Origin: Botryosphaeria dothidea
Taxonomy: Eukaryota; Ascomycota; Dothideomycetes; Botryosphaeriales; Botryosphaeriaceae
NCBI GenBank assembly: GCA_011503125.2
Contig: WWBZ02000011.1
Location: 806,001 to 870,000, forward strand
DNA: 64,000 nucleotides
Direction: 5' to 3'
Shown here: one piece after another, positions 54,100 through 64,000 of the stretch
Position numbering within the stretch: the first letter of the stretch is position 1
How the letters are laid out: each line of letters begins with the position of its first letter
Position numbers and translations under genes: made by a program
Notes under the pieces: generated by a model
The model's input: only the letters and a program-made list of their open reading frames with translations
Told to the model about the DNA's origin: nothing
Databases searched by the model: none

Positions 54100-57000
54100 T
54101 TCTTGTTTTTCCTTCTTACTAGTAGCGGCTGCTATAGCAGCCCTACATTCACCTACTAGACCTATCCCTTTAGTCCTTATCCTCGTAGTTATCCGGATCC
54201 TAGTAGTCCTGGTGGTCCTCCTGGTTCCTCTTCCTGGTTGTCCTCCTAGATTAGTTCCCTTGCCAGGCTAAATTGCTTGAGCAGCCCTAGGCGTAAGAAC
54301 TAGTCTATTGCTGCTTTAATTCCCTTCTTCGTTAAGAGGAGGGAATAGTAGTCCGTAGTCCCTGCCCTTTGGAGTATCTATGCCCTACCCTGTTGGAAGT
54401 GGGGGCAGAAGAGGAGGATGTGCTTTGGGGTTTATCTATGCCAGCCGCATGGACAGGCAGGGCTAGGGTATCCTGGCACCTTGCGCCTAGAGAGGAAGTC
54501 CTCCAGTCTAATATGCTCAGTACGCAGTAGAGTAGCGAGTGTGCTCTGTGGCTTAGACAGTTCGCTGTGAATTTGTCGAATCTTTGGGTTCCACTGTGTG
54601 CTTTGGGCTACTGGCTTATCTTGCCTTCCTTGGCTGGTAAACTTTGTCCATCTCTTCTTTCACTTGTTCCTATATGCTATGCGTAGTCTTATTCGCTCCG
54701 GAAGACTCTGGTAGGTAGGGGGGCAGTAGTTAAGGAGGGCTGTTGCTCTTTCTCTAAGCAGAGTTCTTCTAGCTGGGCCGGCTGTGCCTCTGGTGCCTAG
54801 TGTGGCCCGGGCTATCTCTTTAATGCTCTGGCAAGTGTCCTCTACCACCATTGCCACTGGGCCATCCCTAGATCTAATAGTCTGGGCCAGCGCCAGTTCG
54901 TCCAGGTAGAGTGAGAGTGGGGAAATCCCCGTCTCGTGCTCTAAAGTTTGTGTGCTGGTTAACTTGTATGCCCCTGAGATGGTGCGTAGGCACTGGTTTT
55001 GGATCTTCTGCAGTGGCTGGGTGGCTGTCTTTCTCCACCCTGGGGTTCCCTCTGGGACGTGCCATACCCCACAGCCGTAGGTTATAACTGGTCTCACCAC
55101 AGCCATATAGATATGGCGGGCTTTAGTAAATAAAGCTCCCTAGGTGGATGCTGCGAGTCTAGAGAGAGATATGCACTATTTGATTGCCTTGGCTCCTGTT
55201 TCCCTAATGTGGGGTCCCCATCTAAGCTTGTTGTCTACGTGGACTCCTAGAATCTTGATTGTAGGCTCTGGGCATCCAGCAAATCCAGGGATACGGATCT
55301 CTGCTGCCATATTGAATCTTCTTAGTTTTCTTGTAAAATGAATGAGGTGATACTTGTTAGGCGAGAAAGCTGACCCGTGGGTAGCTGCCCAGCGCTCGCA
55401 AATTTGATGTACGCCCTCTAGTGTCCTATAGTTTTGTTCTGTAGATCTACTAAAGGTTAGAATATTAGTATCATCGACGAATCTAAGAGGGAAGGTATTA
55501 CCCCTGCGTAGCTATGTAAGTAGGTTAGAGGTAAAGAATAGGTAGAGGATCGGAGATAGTGAGGATCCCTGGGGAATCCCGGTTGAGGTCTAGATTGGTG
55601 GACTAGTAAAGTCTCCGAAGGATAGCTGAGTGGTACGGTCCTGTAGAAAGGATCGAGTGAATCTTTCTACCTATTCTGGGAGTTTTGCCATCCTTATATT
55701 GTAGAGAAGCCTTCTATGAGATACGTGGTCATATGCTCCCGAGATATCTAGGCTGAGGACTGAAGCCACCAGCCCTGGATCTTGTGCCCAGACAGTATGG
55801 ATCTGTTCTGTGAGCAGGTCGAGAGCTGCTACTGCGGACCTGTTTCTCCTAGCTCCCATCTATGTATTAGGGAGCAGGCCGTATGCTTCAGTAGCCTAGG
55901 AGATTCTATCTGCTATAATCCTCTTAAGTAGCTTCCCTAGCGTATTAAGTAGGGCAATCGGCCTAAATGATTTGGCTTTGGTATAGTTATCCCTCTGTGG
56001 TTTCCTTAGGACTACGGTAATGGAGCTTTTGAACTGCCTAGGGTAGTATGCAAGTGCGAGGCATCCCTGGAAGAGCCTAGTGAGTGGTCCGCTTAGTGTC
56101 TGAGCGCACTGCTTTAGGAACCTATTGATAATCTTATCTAGGCCTGGTGCCTTATCTGGGGGGAGCTTCTTGATGGTATGGAGGACCTGCTCTTCAGTAA
56201 GGTCTTGAGGGATCTCCACTAGCTCTGGGTATATACACCCATCTAGATCTGAGAGGTCGGTGGCCCTGGGAGGGGGGAAGAACTGGTTGGTAAGGATTTC
56301 TGCCTTGGCCGGATTGTCGTAGCGTAGTTGTCCATCTGCTCCCTGGAGGGGTGGGAACTGAGGTAGGGCTAGAGGCTCTAGTGCCCTTGTTCTTGCCCAC
56401 TTTGAGAGCTTCCAGAGTGCAGATAGGTCTAAGGTGATCTCAGCTACTGTTCTGCGCCATACTTTTGTTCTATCCCTTCTGATCTGCCTCTTCTTGCTAT
56501 TAGCAATAGTTTGGTATACCACCCAGTCCTCCTTCCTCCCTATGGCTGTCCATTTCCTTCTAGCTACTCTCGCCTGGTGCACTAGGTCCGAACACTCCTT
56601 TGTCCATTGTATAGAGGCCTAGGGCGAGGGTCTCGCCACTGGGATGGTTTCCTGGATTGTTCTTTGGATGACCTCCTGGAGTAGTTCTGTAAAGTAGTCT
56701 AGGTCTGCTTTCGTATTAAGAGGGGCTGCTCTAAGGTATTCGAGCTTTGTTTGGAGCACCTGATTGGTTCTATTCTAGTCTGCTTTTTTCCACTGGGGCC
56801 TTGGAGGACGTGGTTCTGTAGGGGTAGGGGAGATATCAAGCATGGTGAGGATAGGTAGGTGGTCTGAGGAGGATTCGAGCTCCTGACTAACTCTATAGCT
56901 AAGGATCCTCTTCTCTAGCCACCGTGTAGTAAAGATAAGGTCTAGGGTACTCTCGCTACTACCCTCTTTCCTAGTAATAGTACCTCTTAGAAGGGCTAGG

Positions 57001-57515
57001 TTAAGGCTAGCTGTCGTAGCTATTTTAATAAGGTCGTCTGTAAGAGTATAGTGTGTAGGGGAGGTAATGCCTCCCCAGGTAGGATGGTGAAGGTTAAAGT
57101 CCCCTAGTAGGATATGCTCCCCTGGTTTTCTAAGGGCTTCTGGGAGAAGCGCTAAGGTTTCTAGAGCCGTACTAGTGTGGGAGGCTAGTGGGGGGTTATA
57201 GCAGTTATAGATGTAGATTGTATGTGTCCTAGTAATAAGGGATAGTGTAATAAGATCTAGTGAATGGACTGTTGCTTGCCAGGAGTCGGGGCTAATGGCC
57301 TTGCTTATAAAGAAGCAGGTTCTTGCCACTCCCTCCTAGGGAAAAACTGTGTAGTAGGCAGGGTGTCTTGCTATTGTCTTGACCCTCGGGTTCCTCCAAG
57401 GTTCCTAGATGGCCAGGATATAGTAGATCTTTAGGTCCACTTCCTTAAAGAGCGGGAGCATTACCCTATCCTTACTCTTGTGGACGTTATACTGTACGAT
57501 AGAGAGAGAGCCTAT
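54100..57515 (-). pseudogene. ORF2 of the second LINE: endonuclease and reverse transcriptase
   Basis: Order on the reverse strand: endonuclease (LSIVQYNVHKSKDRVMLPLF, ILLGDFNLHHPTWGG, STLDLIFTTRWLEKR, SSDHLPILT). The reverse transcriptase follows (LPPDKAPGLDKIINRFLKQC, SFRPIALLNTLGKLLKRII, GARRNRSAVAALDLLTEQI, LDISGAYDHVSHRRLL). The C-terminal domain has RPVITYGCGVWHVPEG and CGWHR.TPKHILLFCPHF, a Cys/His zinc-like motif. I see no RNase H domain. About ten stop codons, mostly TAG, interrupt it, so this copy is inactive, but it is the best-preserved ORF2 in the window. Confidence 0.8.
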
Positions 57516-57517
57516 GT

Positions 57518-59077
57518 CTAATATTGACTTCCTTCCATCTCTAGGTCCGGCTGCGAGGGGGCTAGTGGTGTGGGCTGTGAGGAGGGAGTTCCCGCGGGCT
57601 CCTCTAAGGCGTGTTGTGAGCTGTTAAGTCTAGTAAACCTTATTTGGTTAGGAGGCGGGGGGCGGCTTAAGTCTCTTGGCCTGCCTGGTCCCCTCTTGAC
57701 CGGCTCCTCCTCCCTAATCCTCTTCCTTAGTCCGACCGTTAGCCAGTTAGTTTAGGGCTGTGTCTTAGTTATTAGGGGTCCTTCCCGGTGCCTTTCTAGT
57801 GCTGCTAGGCGGGCCTGGGCGGCCTTAGCATAGTAGGCTCTGCGTGTTAGGCAGACGTTGCTCTAGGCTGTGTGCCTTTAGGAGTAGTTTGCGTACTACG
57901 TGCTTTCCTTAGGGCAGTCCCTAGTATTATATATCTTGCCGTACTATCTACACTTTTTCTCCTTTTTATAGTAGTTGGTAATATGACCGTAGGCCTGGCA
58001 CTTAAAACACTAGGTTACTATAAAGGCTATATTATAGTACTGCGCTATATAGATAGTAAAGTTAATAATAAGCCCCTTATTAATAATCTAGTTAGCGGTT
58101 TCGGGGTTTGTAGTACTAAGGATGATGGCTAAGTGAGTTTTCCCCTCTAGGAGCTTCCTCTTTAGCCAGGCCAGCTTGCTAATACGTAGTCCTAGGTATA
58201 GAGATAGGTTCTACTCCTAGATAGTTTAGATAGCTTAGGGGTCTATAGTATCGATTCCTTCTCGAGGGACGTTATATACTAGTACTAAGTATAGCTACTA
58301 GTTAGGCCTAACTTCTTTTCCTAGTCCTATAGTCTATTCCTAGTCCTAGAGAAGGGCTGTTCTAGTTGCTTTATCCGGTATAAAGATTCTAACGTCTCTA
58401 CTGGGGAGCTTCTTAGCAGTAAGTACTTTCTTACACGCCCAGCTTTTTCCTACCTAGATCTTTCTAATAATTGCCTTATTTAAGAGCTTGGCTATTTCTT
58501 ATCTATTTACTATCTCTAGGAAGTAGAGGGTAAGTTTAGTAGTGGCTAGGAGGGTAGGGGGCTTCGGGGCTGCTTAGGCTGTAATTTATGCCTAGCTACG
58601 AGTATTAGGTGTGGGTATAGAGGTAGCCTAGATACGGTTAACTATCTTTTAGACCTATTAGACCTCTTTAAGGATGTCCTTAAGGCCTAGCTCCTTAGTA
58701 GCTACCTCCTAGTAGATAGTAATATAATCCTAGAAGATTATCTTAGCAATATCGAGAAAATTTTTCACCTGGCTAGAGAGGACTAAAGGGAGGCTAGCGA
58801 ATATTTATAGGGCTTAGAGGAGGGTGTCTGCTATTTTTAAGGCTCTCTTAACGTATTCTACGCTATACTAGGTGCTCTACGGTTTCTTAGGGGTGTATTA
58901 GGGCTAGGTAGGGGTAGTTACTAGGGGAGGCTGTTCGCCTCTTCCTATGTCCTCTATATTAACTACTTCGCGGCTATAGTTATCTTAAGTACTATTTTAG
59001 GACTCGCGAAGCCTAGGATAGTCCCTAGGGCCCTCTCCCGGCGCCGTAGCTTAGAGTTGATTTTTTGGTATAGTTAT
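57518..59077 (-). pseudogene. ORF1 of the second LINE, RIP-inactivated
   Basis: Start ATG changed to ATA (59077-59075). The CCHC knuckle is recognisable as CFKCQAYGHITNYY. A Pro/Arg-rich region (RPRDLSRPPPPNQIRF) and the end EMEGSQY lie just before the endonuclease frame. Numerous TAG codons interrupt it. Confidence 0.7.
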
Positions 59078-59111
59078 ATTTCTACCTATATATTAATAAT
59101 AAAGAGAAGAA

Positions 59112-59129
59112 TTCTCCTTATATATAGAT
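59112..59129. repeat. Right target duplication of the second LINE
   Basis: TTCTCCTTATATATAGAT, identical to 53940-53957. Confidence 0.85.
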
Positions 59130-60199
59130 TTTTAATTAAAAGCAATACCATTATTTCGGCTTTGCTACCTTATATAATCTATATACTACTAATAAGGAAC
59201 CTAAACTCGATAACCCGATACCCGTACTATTAACTAGAACCTAAACTCGATAACCTATAACTAGAACCCGACAATACTAACAACCTATAACTAGAACTTA
59301 ATAATACTAATACTCTACGATAAGCAACCTAGAAATATTAAAGAAACCTATACTATTAGAGAAATAATAGTATAATTATAGGAAATCTATCTTCTTAAAT
59401 AAGATATAAAGATCCTCGTTAACCCCGTACTAATCTCTTTAGAGTTTTCACCCGTAATACGAGTTAAACTACTCTAAAAAACTAGAATAATTAGCGAAGA
59501 TTATAGCGTAATAAAGCCTATTCCCCGTAAGCTATAGTCGTAGCCGTACTAGTAGTATCGCTAGTACTACCTCTATTTACCTAAGCGATAATAAAGAAGA
59601 ATTATTTAGTAATATAGTTAGGGGACCTAGCTAGAACCTTAACGAGTTTATAAGTAGTACTATCCTATTTTAGGGCTTTTCTAATGCCTTAGACTAGTAA
59701 AGTTAAGCTACCGGTCCTACCTTACGTCGCACTACCTTACGTAGAAACCTAGAACCCGAAGAACTTACACATTTATCAGCCACGGATCTTAACCTTACTA
59801 TTAACCCCGGAATACTAAGTAACTACGGACTCGACTCTATTCGCTAGCCCAACGAATATACCTTCTATAACTAGTACACTATAATAATAGTAAACTAGCG
59901 TACTAAGTTCTACTATATCCTCTAAGTTACTTAAATAGCTACTAGTAAAGAGTATATAGCCTACGTCTCTCTTTAGGACAAGTATAAGAAACTTAAATAG
60001 ACCTATAAGAAGATAATCGCTAGATCTAATAGAGTTATTAAGGAAAGCAACGATAAGATTAGCCGGCTTATCTAAGAAAACAACCTTTTAACTAAGAATA
60101 TCGCTAACTATTACGAAGGTACCCTCCCTAGTACTAATATTCGTAGCCTTAACTAGGAACGTTAACTAAGAGAGGGAACTATTACCTTATAGCGAACCC

Positions 60200-63100
60200 T
60201 TTCTTATTAGGGCTTACGTAAGATACTTATAGGAGATATTAATAAGCTTATCTCTACTAACATCTATACTTTCGTTAACTTTAAGAATAATATAGTCTTT
60301 AAGCTTAAAGTCGAAGAGGACTTCTTTAAAGAAAATTAGAAGCTAATAATTCGCTATATCTACTCTCGCCTTACTAATTTAATTACTACTATAATGCGCC
60401 CGTATATTAGTAGCTACTAGATAGCCCTAGATTTCTTAGAAAAGCTAGGAAAGATATATAGAATAGATATCGCAAAGAAAAAAGCTACTAATAACCTTAT
60501 TCTTACTAGATAGAGCGAGAAAGAGACGGTAGACTTCTACTACGCCCGCCTATATATACTCTAGTTCCTTACTAATCCTACTAAAGAAGAGAAGATCGAT
60601 AAGATATAGAATAATATTTCTATTAGCTTAGCTCTCTTAGTAGCTACTCTTATCTTTACCTCTCTCGAATAGCTACTTAAAACTCTCCGTAAGGCCGAAT
60701 ATCGTCGTTAAGAGATTAAGTCTATAAATATCCGTTCTAATAAAAGGATAAATAATAGTAATAATCCTAAAAGGGATCGCACTAAGCCTACCTATAATTA
60801 GAAACCTACTTAAGATAATCTTAGCCGCTAGGGTAGGACTAGAAGCGGTAATATAAACTAAGATAGCTAATAGAGCCGTATACCTACTACTACTAAACTA
60901 AGAGACTAGGTTAGACTATAGTATAAGCCTAAGCTAAAACCCTTAAAGCTATTAGACGAGGAACGCCTCGTAATAACGAGGTAGGAACGCTACCGTAGCT
61001 ATAGAGGCTTAGGCTACTTTATATCTAATACCTACTATTCTAATAATAACCGCGCTAGGTTTACGTATATCTAGAGTATTAAGGAACTCGACTCTAATAG
61101 CGAGTTAGAAAACTCCTAGTCCTAGGAGTAAGTCGCCTTCTAGAACTATATAAGTAGAAGAAGCTAGGCGAGTAGCTAGCTAGTCGTAGTTAGAAAGAGA
61201 TAAAGGTGTTAAACTTCGTAGTAGATAATCGCGCGTGTAAAATTAAGGGAACCTACTTTATTATATATACTATAGTAGCTAGTAGTAATACACGTTCTCT
61301 TATTAATAATAGAAGCCAAGCTAAGCTTATCGATACCTCCTTTATTCGCGCATATAAGATAATAAAGATCCCTCTTATTAAACGGATTACTATAACTTTA
61401 GGAGATAGAATATTCTCTTAATATATTACCTACGCCTCTCTAGTCGATATTAATATTAGTTCTTATAAAGAATAACTTCTCTACTATATTACTAACCTAG
61501 GAGACTATCTACTAATTCTTAGAGACGAATAGTTACGTACTTATAACCCGTATATTAACTAGGATAAGCGGTTAGTTAAGTTTTATAAGCCTTAGTGCTT
61601 TAAAGCTAGCTGCCTTACTATAAAACCTTATACCGAATATACTATTAGGTGCCGACCTAAATAGAAGATAGAGAAATCCTAACTAGACATTTAACTATAT
61701 TCTATATCTATACTCTTCTACTTAGTATTACTTCCTAGATATAAAGGATACTACTATACGCCTACGGAATCTACTATAAATACTAGCGTAGCTATAACTA
61801 AAGAAGACGACTTTTAGAAGTTTATAAATAGAAAGAAAATATATAGACGAGAAGAACGCCTTGCCCGGCTGCCGAAGGAATACTACTAGATTAAAGAACT
61901 CTAGAATAAGATAGAAGCGGATATACTCCCTCCTTACTAGAAAGAAGACTATAAAATTAAGCTTAAACCTAACTATAAACCTCCTTATATAAAAAGCTAC
62001 CGTCTAATATCTTAATAAGAAAACGAAGCGGTTAAGAAATATATTAACGAATATCTCGGAAAAGGGTTTATTCGCCCTAGCTCTTCGGACTATACCGTAC
62101 CTCTACTTATTATTAGAAAGCTAGGAGGAGAACTTAGGGTCTATATTAACTATAGAGCCCTAAACGCTATTACTAAGAAGAACCGATACCTAATCCTATA
62201 TATTAATAAAACTCTTACCCAGCTTAGTAAGGCTAAGATCTTTATAAAACTCGACGTTATCTATGCCTTTAACCGGATCCGAATTAAGAAAGGCTATAAG
62301 TACCTCACCGCTTTTAACACTCGCTTTAGTTAGTACGAATACCTAGTTATACCCTTTAGGCTCTATAATGCACTAGGCACCTTTTAGAGCTATATTAACA
62401 ATTCTATACTCGAATACCTAGATAAGTTTTATATAGCGTACCTAGATAATATCCTTATCTATAGTAAAAAGGAGGATAAACACGCCTAAAATATTAATAA
62501 AGTCCTCTAACGACTAAAGGACCGTAGTCTCTAACTTAACCTTAATAAATACGAATTTAATATTAGATTAGTTAAGTACCTCGGCCTTATTGTCAGCATA
62601 AACGGAATTAAAATAGACCTAGAAAAAGTCTCTACTATTATTAACTAGGAGGCACCGACGTTAGTTAAGAATATATAAGCCTTTCTTAGCTTTGTAAACT
62701 TCTACCGCCGCTTTATTAAGAACTTCTCCTATATAGCACGCCCCCTTACTAAGATAATAAAAGAAGAATAATTTACGACTAGGAATAGAAAACGTAAGAT
62801 AAGATACTAGGAGTTTATATGGGATAATAAGAAATAAGCCGCCTTTAACTAACTATAAGCTACATTCACCTCCGCACCCATCCTTATATATTTCGACCCT
62901 AAAAAGAAAATATAGGTTAAAACGGATGCCTTAGACTTTGTTAGTATAGGTATCCTATCGTAGATACACGACGGAGTACTTAAACTAGTTACGTACTTTT
63001 CTAAGAAAATATCCTTAACTAAGTATAACTATATAATCTACGATAAAGAGCTACTTACTATTATTCGCTCCTTTAAGACTTAGGAACTAGAACTTATAAG

Positions 63101-64000
63101 CACTCCTATAGATAAGCCTATTAAGATACTTACGGATTATAAGAACCTAGAGTATTTTATAATAACTAAGCAGCTAACCAGCCGCTAAGCCCGCTAGGCT
63201 AAATTTCTATCCGCCTTTAACTTTATTATCTCCTACCGGCTAGATAAATAAGAAGAGAAGCTAGACTCGCTTATAAGGAGGACGTAGGACTTACCGTAAG
63301 GAATTAACGACCTAAGGAAGCAACACCGGTTCTAATAACTACTTCGGGACTTAAACCTAGAACCTAATATAAAGATCGCTATTAATTCTATTCTCTTTAC
63401 TACTAATAACCTAGAGAAGAAGAAGTTAGACTCTTAAGAGCCGGAAGATAACTAGATCTAAGAAACCTAGGAAGCCTAGGAAACCTAGGAAGCCTAGGAA
63501 ACCTAGAAAGCTAGATAAAAAGACCTCGATATACTTATTAGCGAAGCCTACGAGGAGGATAGAGTAATCTAGGACCTCCGTAGAAGTATTAATACTAGAG
63601 ATAGACGTGTACTAAGCTACTTAATTAGAAAGGGCTATAAGAAAAATATTTAGGACTTCTTAGTAAAAGATAGTTAGATATAGCTAAAAGACGCGCTTAT
63701 TATCCTAGACTACTAACTACTACGCCTACGCCTTCTATAGGATTACTACGAAAAACTACTTATAGGATATCTAGGACCTAAAGCTATATATAGAGAGCTT
63801 ATAGAAAACTACTAGTAGGCTAGATAAAGAGAAGACGTTACTCGTTTCTATAAGAACTATTACTACTACCGCCGCTATAAGCTATACTTAGAGTAAAAGT
63901 AAGAACTACTTAAACCGCTACCTATTCCCTAATAGAAGTAGCTCTACGTAATTCTAGACTTTATAGAAAAACTACCGCTATATACTAGGAAGAATTAAAG
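60200..64000 (+). pseudogene. gag-pol remnant of the second LTR retrotransposon
   Basis: Translating through stops shows a gag part (KETVDFYYARLYILQFLTNP, about 60,530-60,580) and a protease-like part with LNFVVDNRACKIKG (61,208). The reverse transcriptase reads GELRVYINYRALNAITKKNR, IKLDVIYAFNRIRI, FYIAYLDNILIYS and FVNFYRRFIKNF. RNase H ([17 protein letters not shown]) and the beginning of the integrase zinc region (63,550-64,000) follow. The reverse-transcriptase sequence differs clearly from the nested element at 32760, so this is a second family. Confidence 0.75.
63465..63510 (+). repeat. Short tandem repeat AAGCCTAGGAAACCTAGG
   Basis: About two and a half 18-bp units between the RNase H and integrase parts of the second LTR element. 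It probably coded a Gln/Glu-rich linker before RIP. Confidence 0.6.

Larger units (their letters stand above)
53958..59111 (-). mobile_element. Second LINE copy, reverse strand, about 5.15 kb
   Basis: The 3' end is at the left (GATA-type tail, conserved 3' UTR from 53970), the 5' end at 59111. It is flanked by an 18-bp direct repeat. The copy is uninterrupted and gives the empty site that proves the AGTAG insertion in the first LINE. The central part (about 54,050-57,850) keeps readable endonuclease and reverse-transcriptase segments. The 5' third, ORF1, is heavily RIP-mutated and even its start codon is ATA instead of ATG. Confidence 0.9.
53771..64000 (+). mobile_element. Second Ty3/gypsy-type LTR retrotransposon, interrupted and running off the window
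   Basis: Starts TGTCAGGCC at 53771. Its presumed 5' LTR is interrupted by the LINE at 53958-59111 and resumes at 59112 or 59130. The LTR end is not resolvable but is probably near 59,190. Gag, protease, reverse transcriptase, RNase H and the start of integrase follow to the window end. The sequence is extremely AT-rich and full of TAG/TAA, the RIP pattern. The 3' LTR is outside the window, so LTR length cannot be checked. Confidence 0.7.

Noticed and set aside
57872..58132. Forward-strand protein within the second LINE
   Set aside because: It lies antisense to the RIP-mutated zinc-knuckle region of LINE ORF1.

Overview
The window is nuclear DNA of a filamentous ascomycete (Pezizomycotina; a dothideomycete-like fungus is my guess). 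The evidence is short introns of about 42-70 bp with GT...AG ends and CTGAC/CTAAC-like branch sites, fungal-specific families (Pmt4, Zn2Cys6 factor, CrpA-like copper ATPase, YAT-type amino-acid permease), and repeats that carry the CpA-to-TpA signature of repeat-induced point mutation (RIP).

Layout. Positions 1-15,500 are a normal gene-dense segment: a UAA-type nucleotide-sugar transporter, protein O-mannosyltransferase Pmt4, a GRF zinc-finger protein, a four-HMA copper P-type ATPase and an unrecognised Cys-rich protein. From 15,500 to 25,150 the DNA becomes accessory: a solo LTR with perfect target duplication, a C2H2 zinc-finger gene, a small four-helix membrane protein, an aminoglycoside-phosphotransferase-like pseudogene, an intron-containing tRNA-Asp, and a RIP-damaged 3.5-kb cut-and-paste-like transposon that has terminal inverted repeats and encodes a retrovirus-like DDE integrase with a Cys-rich tail.

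Positions 25,167-42,069 hold three neighbouring genes that would fit a small amino-acid uptake/catabolism module: Zn2Cys6 regulator, class V aminotransferase, amino-acid permease. All three look broken. The regulator has lost the first half of its zinc cluster next to the DNA transposon, the aminotransferase has a frameshift, and the last coding exon of the permease is split by an 11.3-kb insertion. That insertion is a LINE with a 10-bp target duplication, itself split by a 5.8-kb LTR retrotransposon with a 5-bp duplication and two 250-bp LTRs.

Positions 42,963-52,155 return to genes: a large unknown membrane protein, a secreted berberine-bridge-type FAD oxidase with an exact in-frame 111-bp duplication, a Pro/Gly-rich unknown protein, and a cytochrome P450 with a stray fragment of a paralogue beside it. 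From 53,350 to the end is a second nest: a LINE 3' end cut by a second LTR retrotransposon whose 5' LTR is interrupted by a further LINE with an 18-bp target duplication. The LTR element runs off the window.

No bacterial-type system, CRISPR array or biosynthetic core enzyme is visible. The strongest biology is the nested-transposon record of gene decay and the patchy RIP within single elements.
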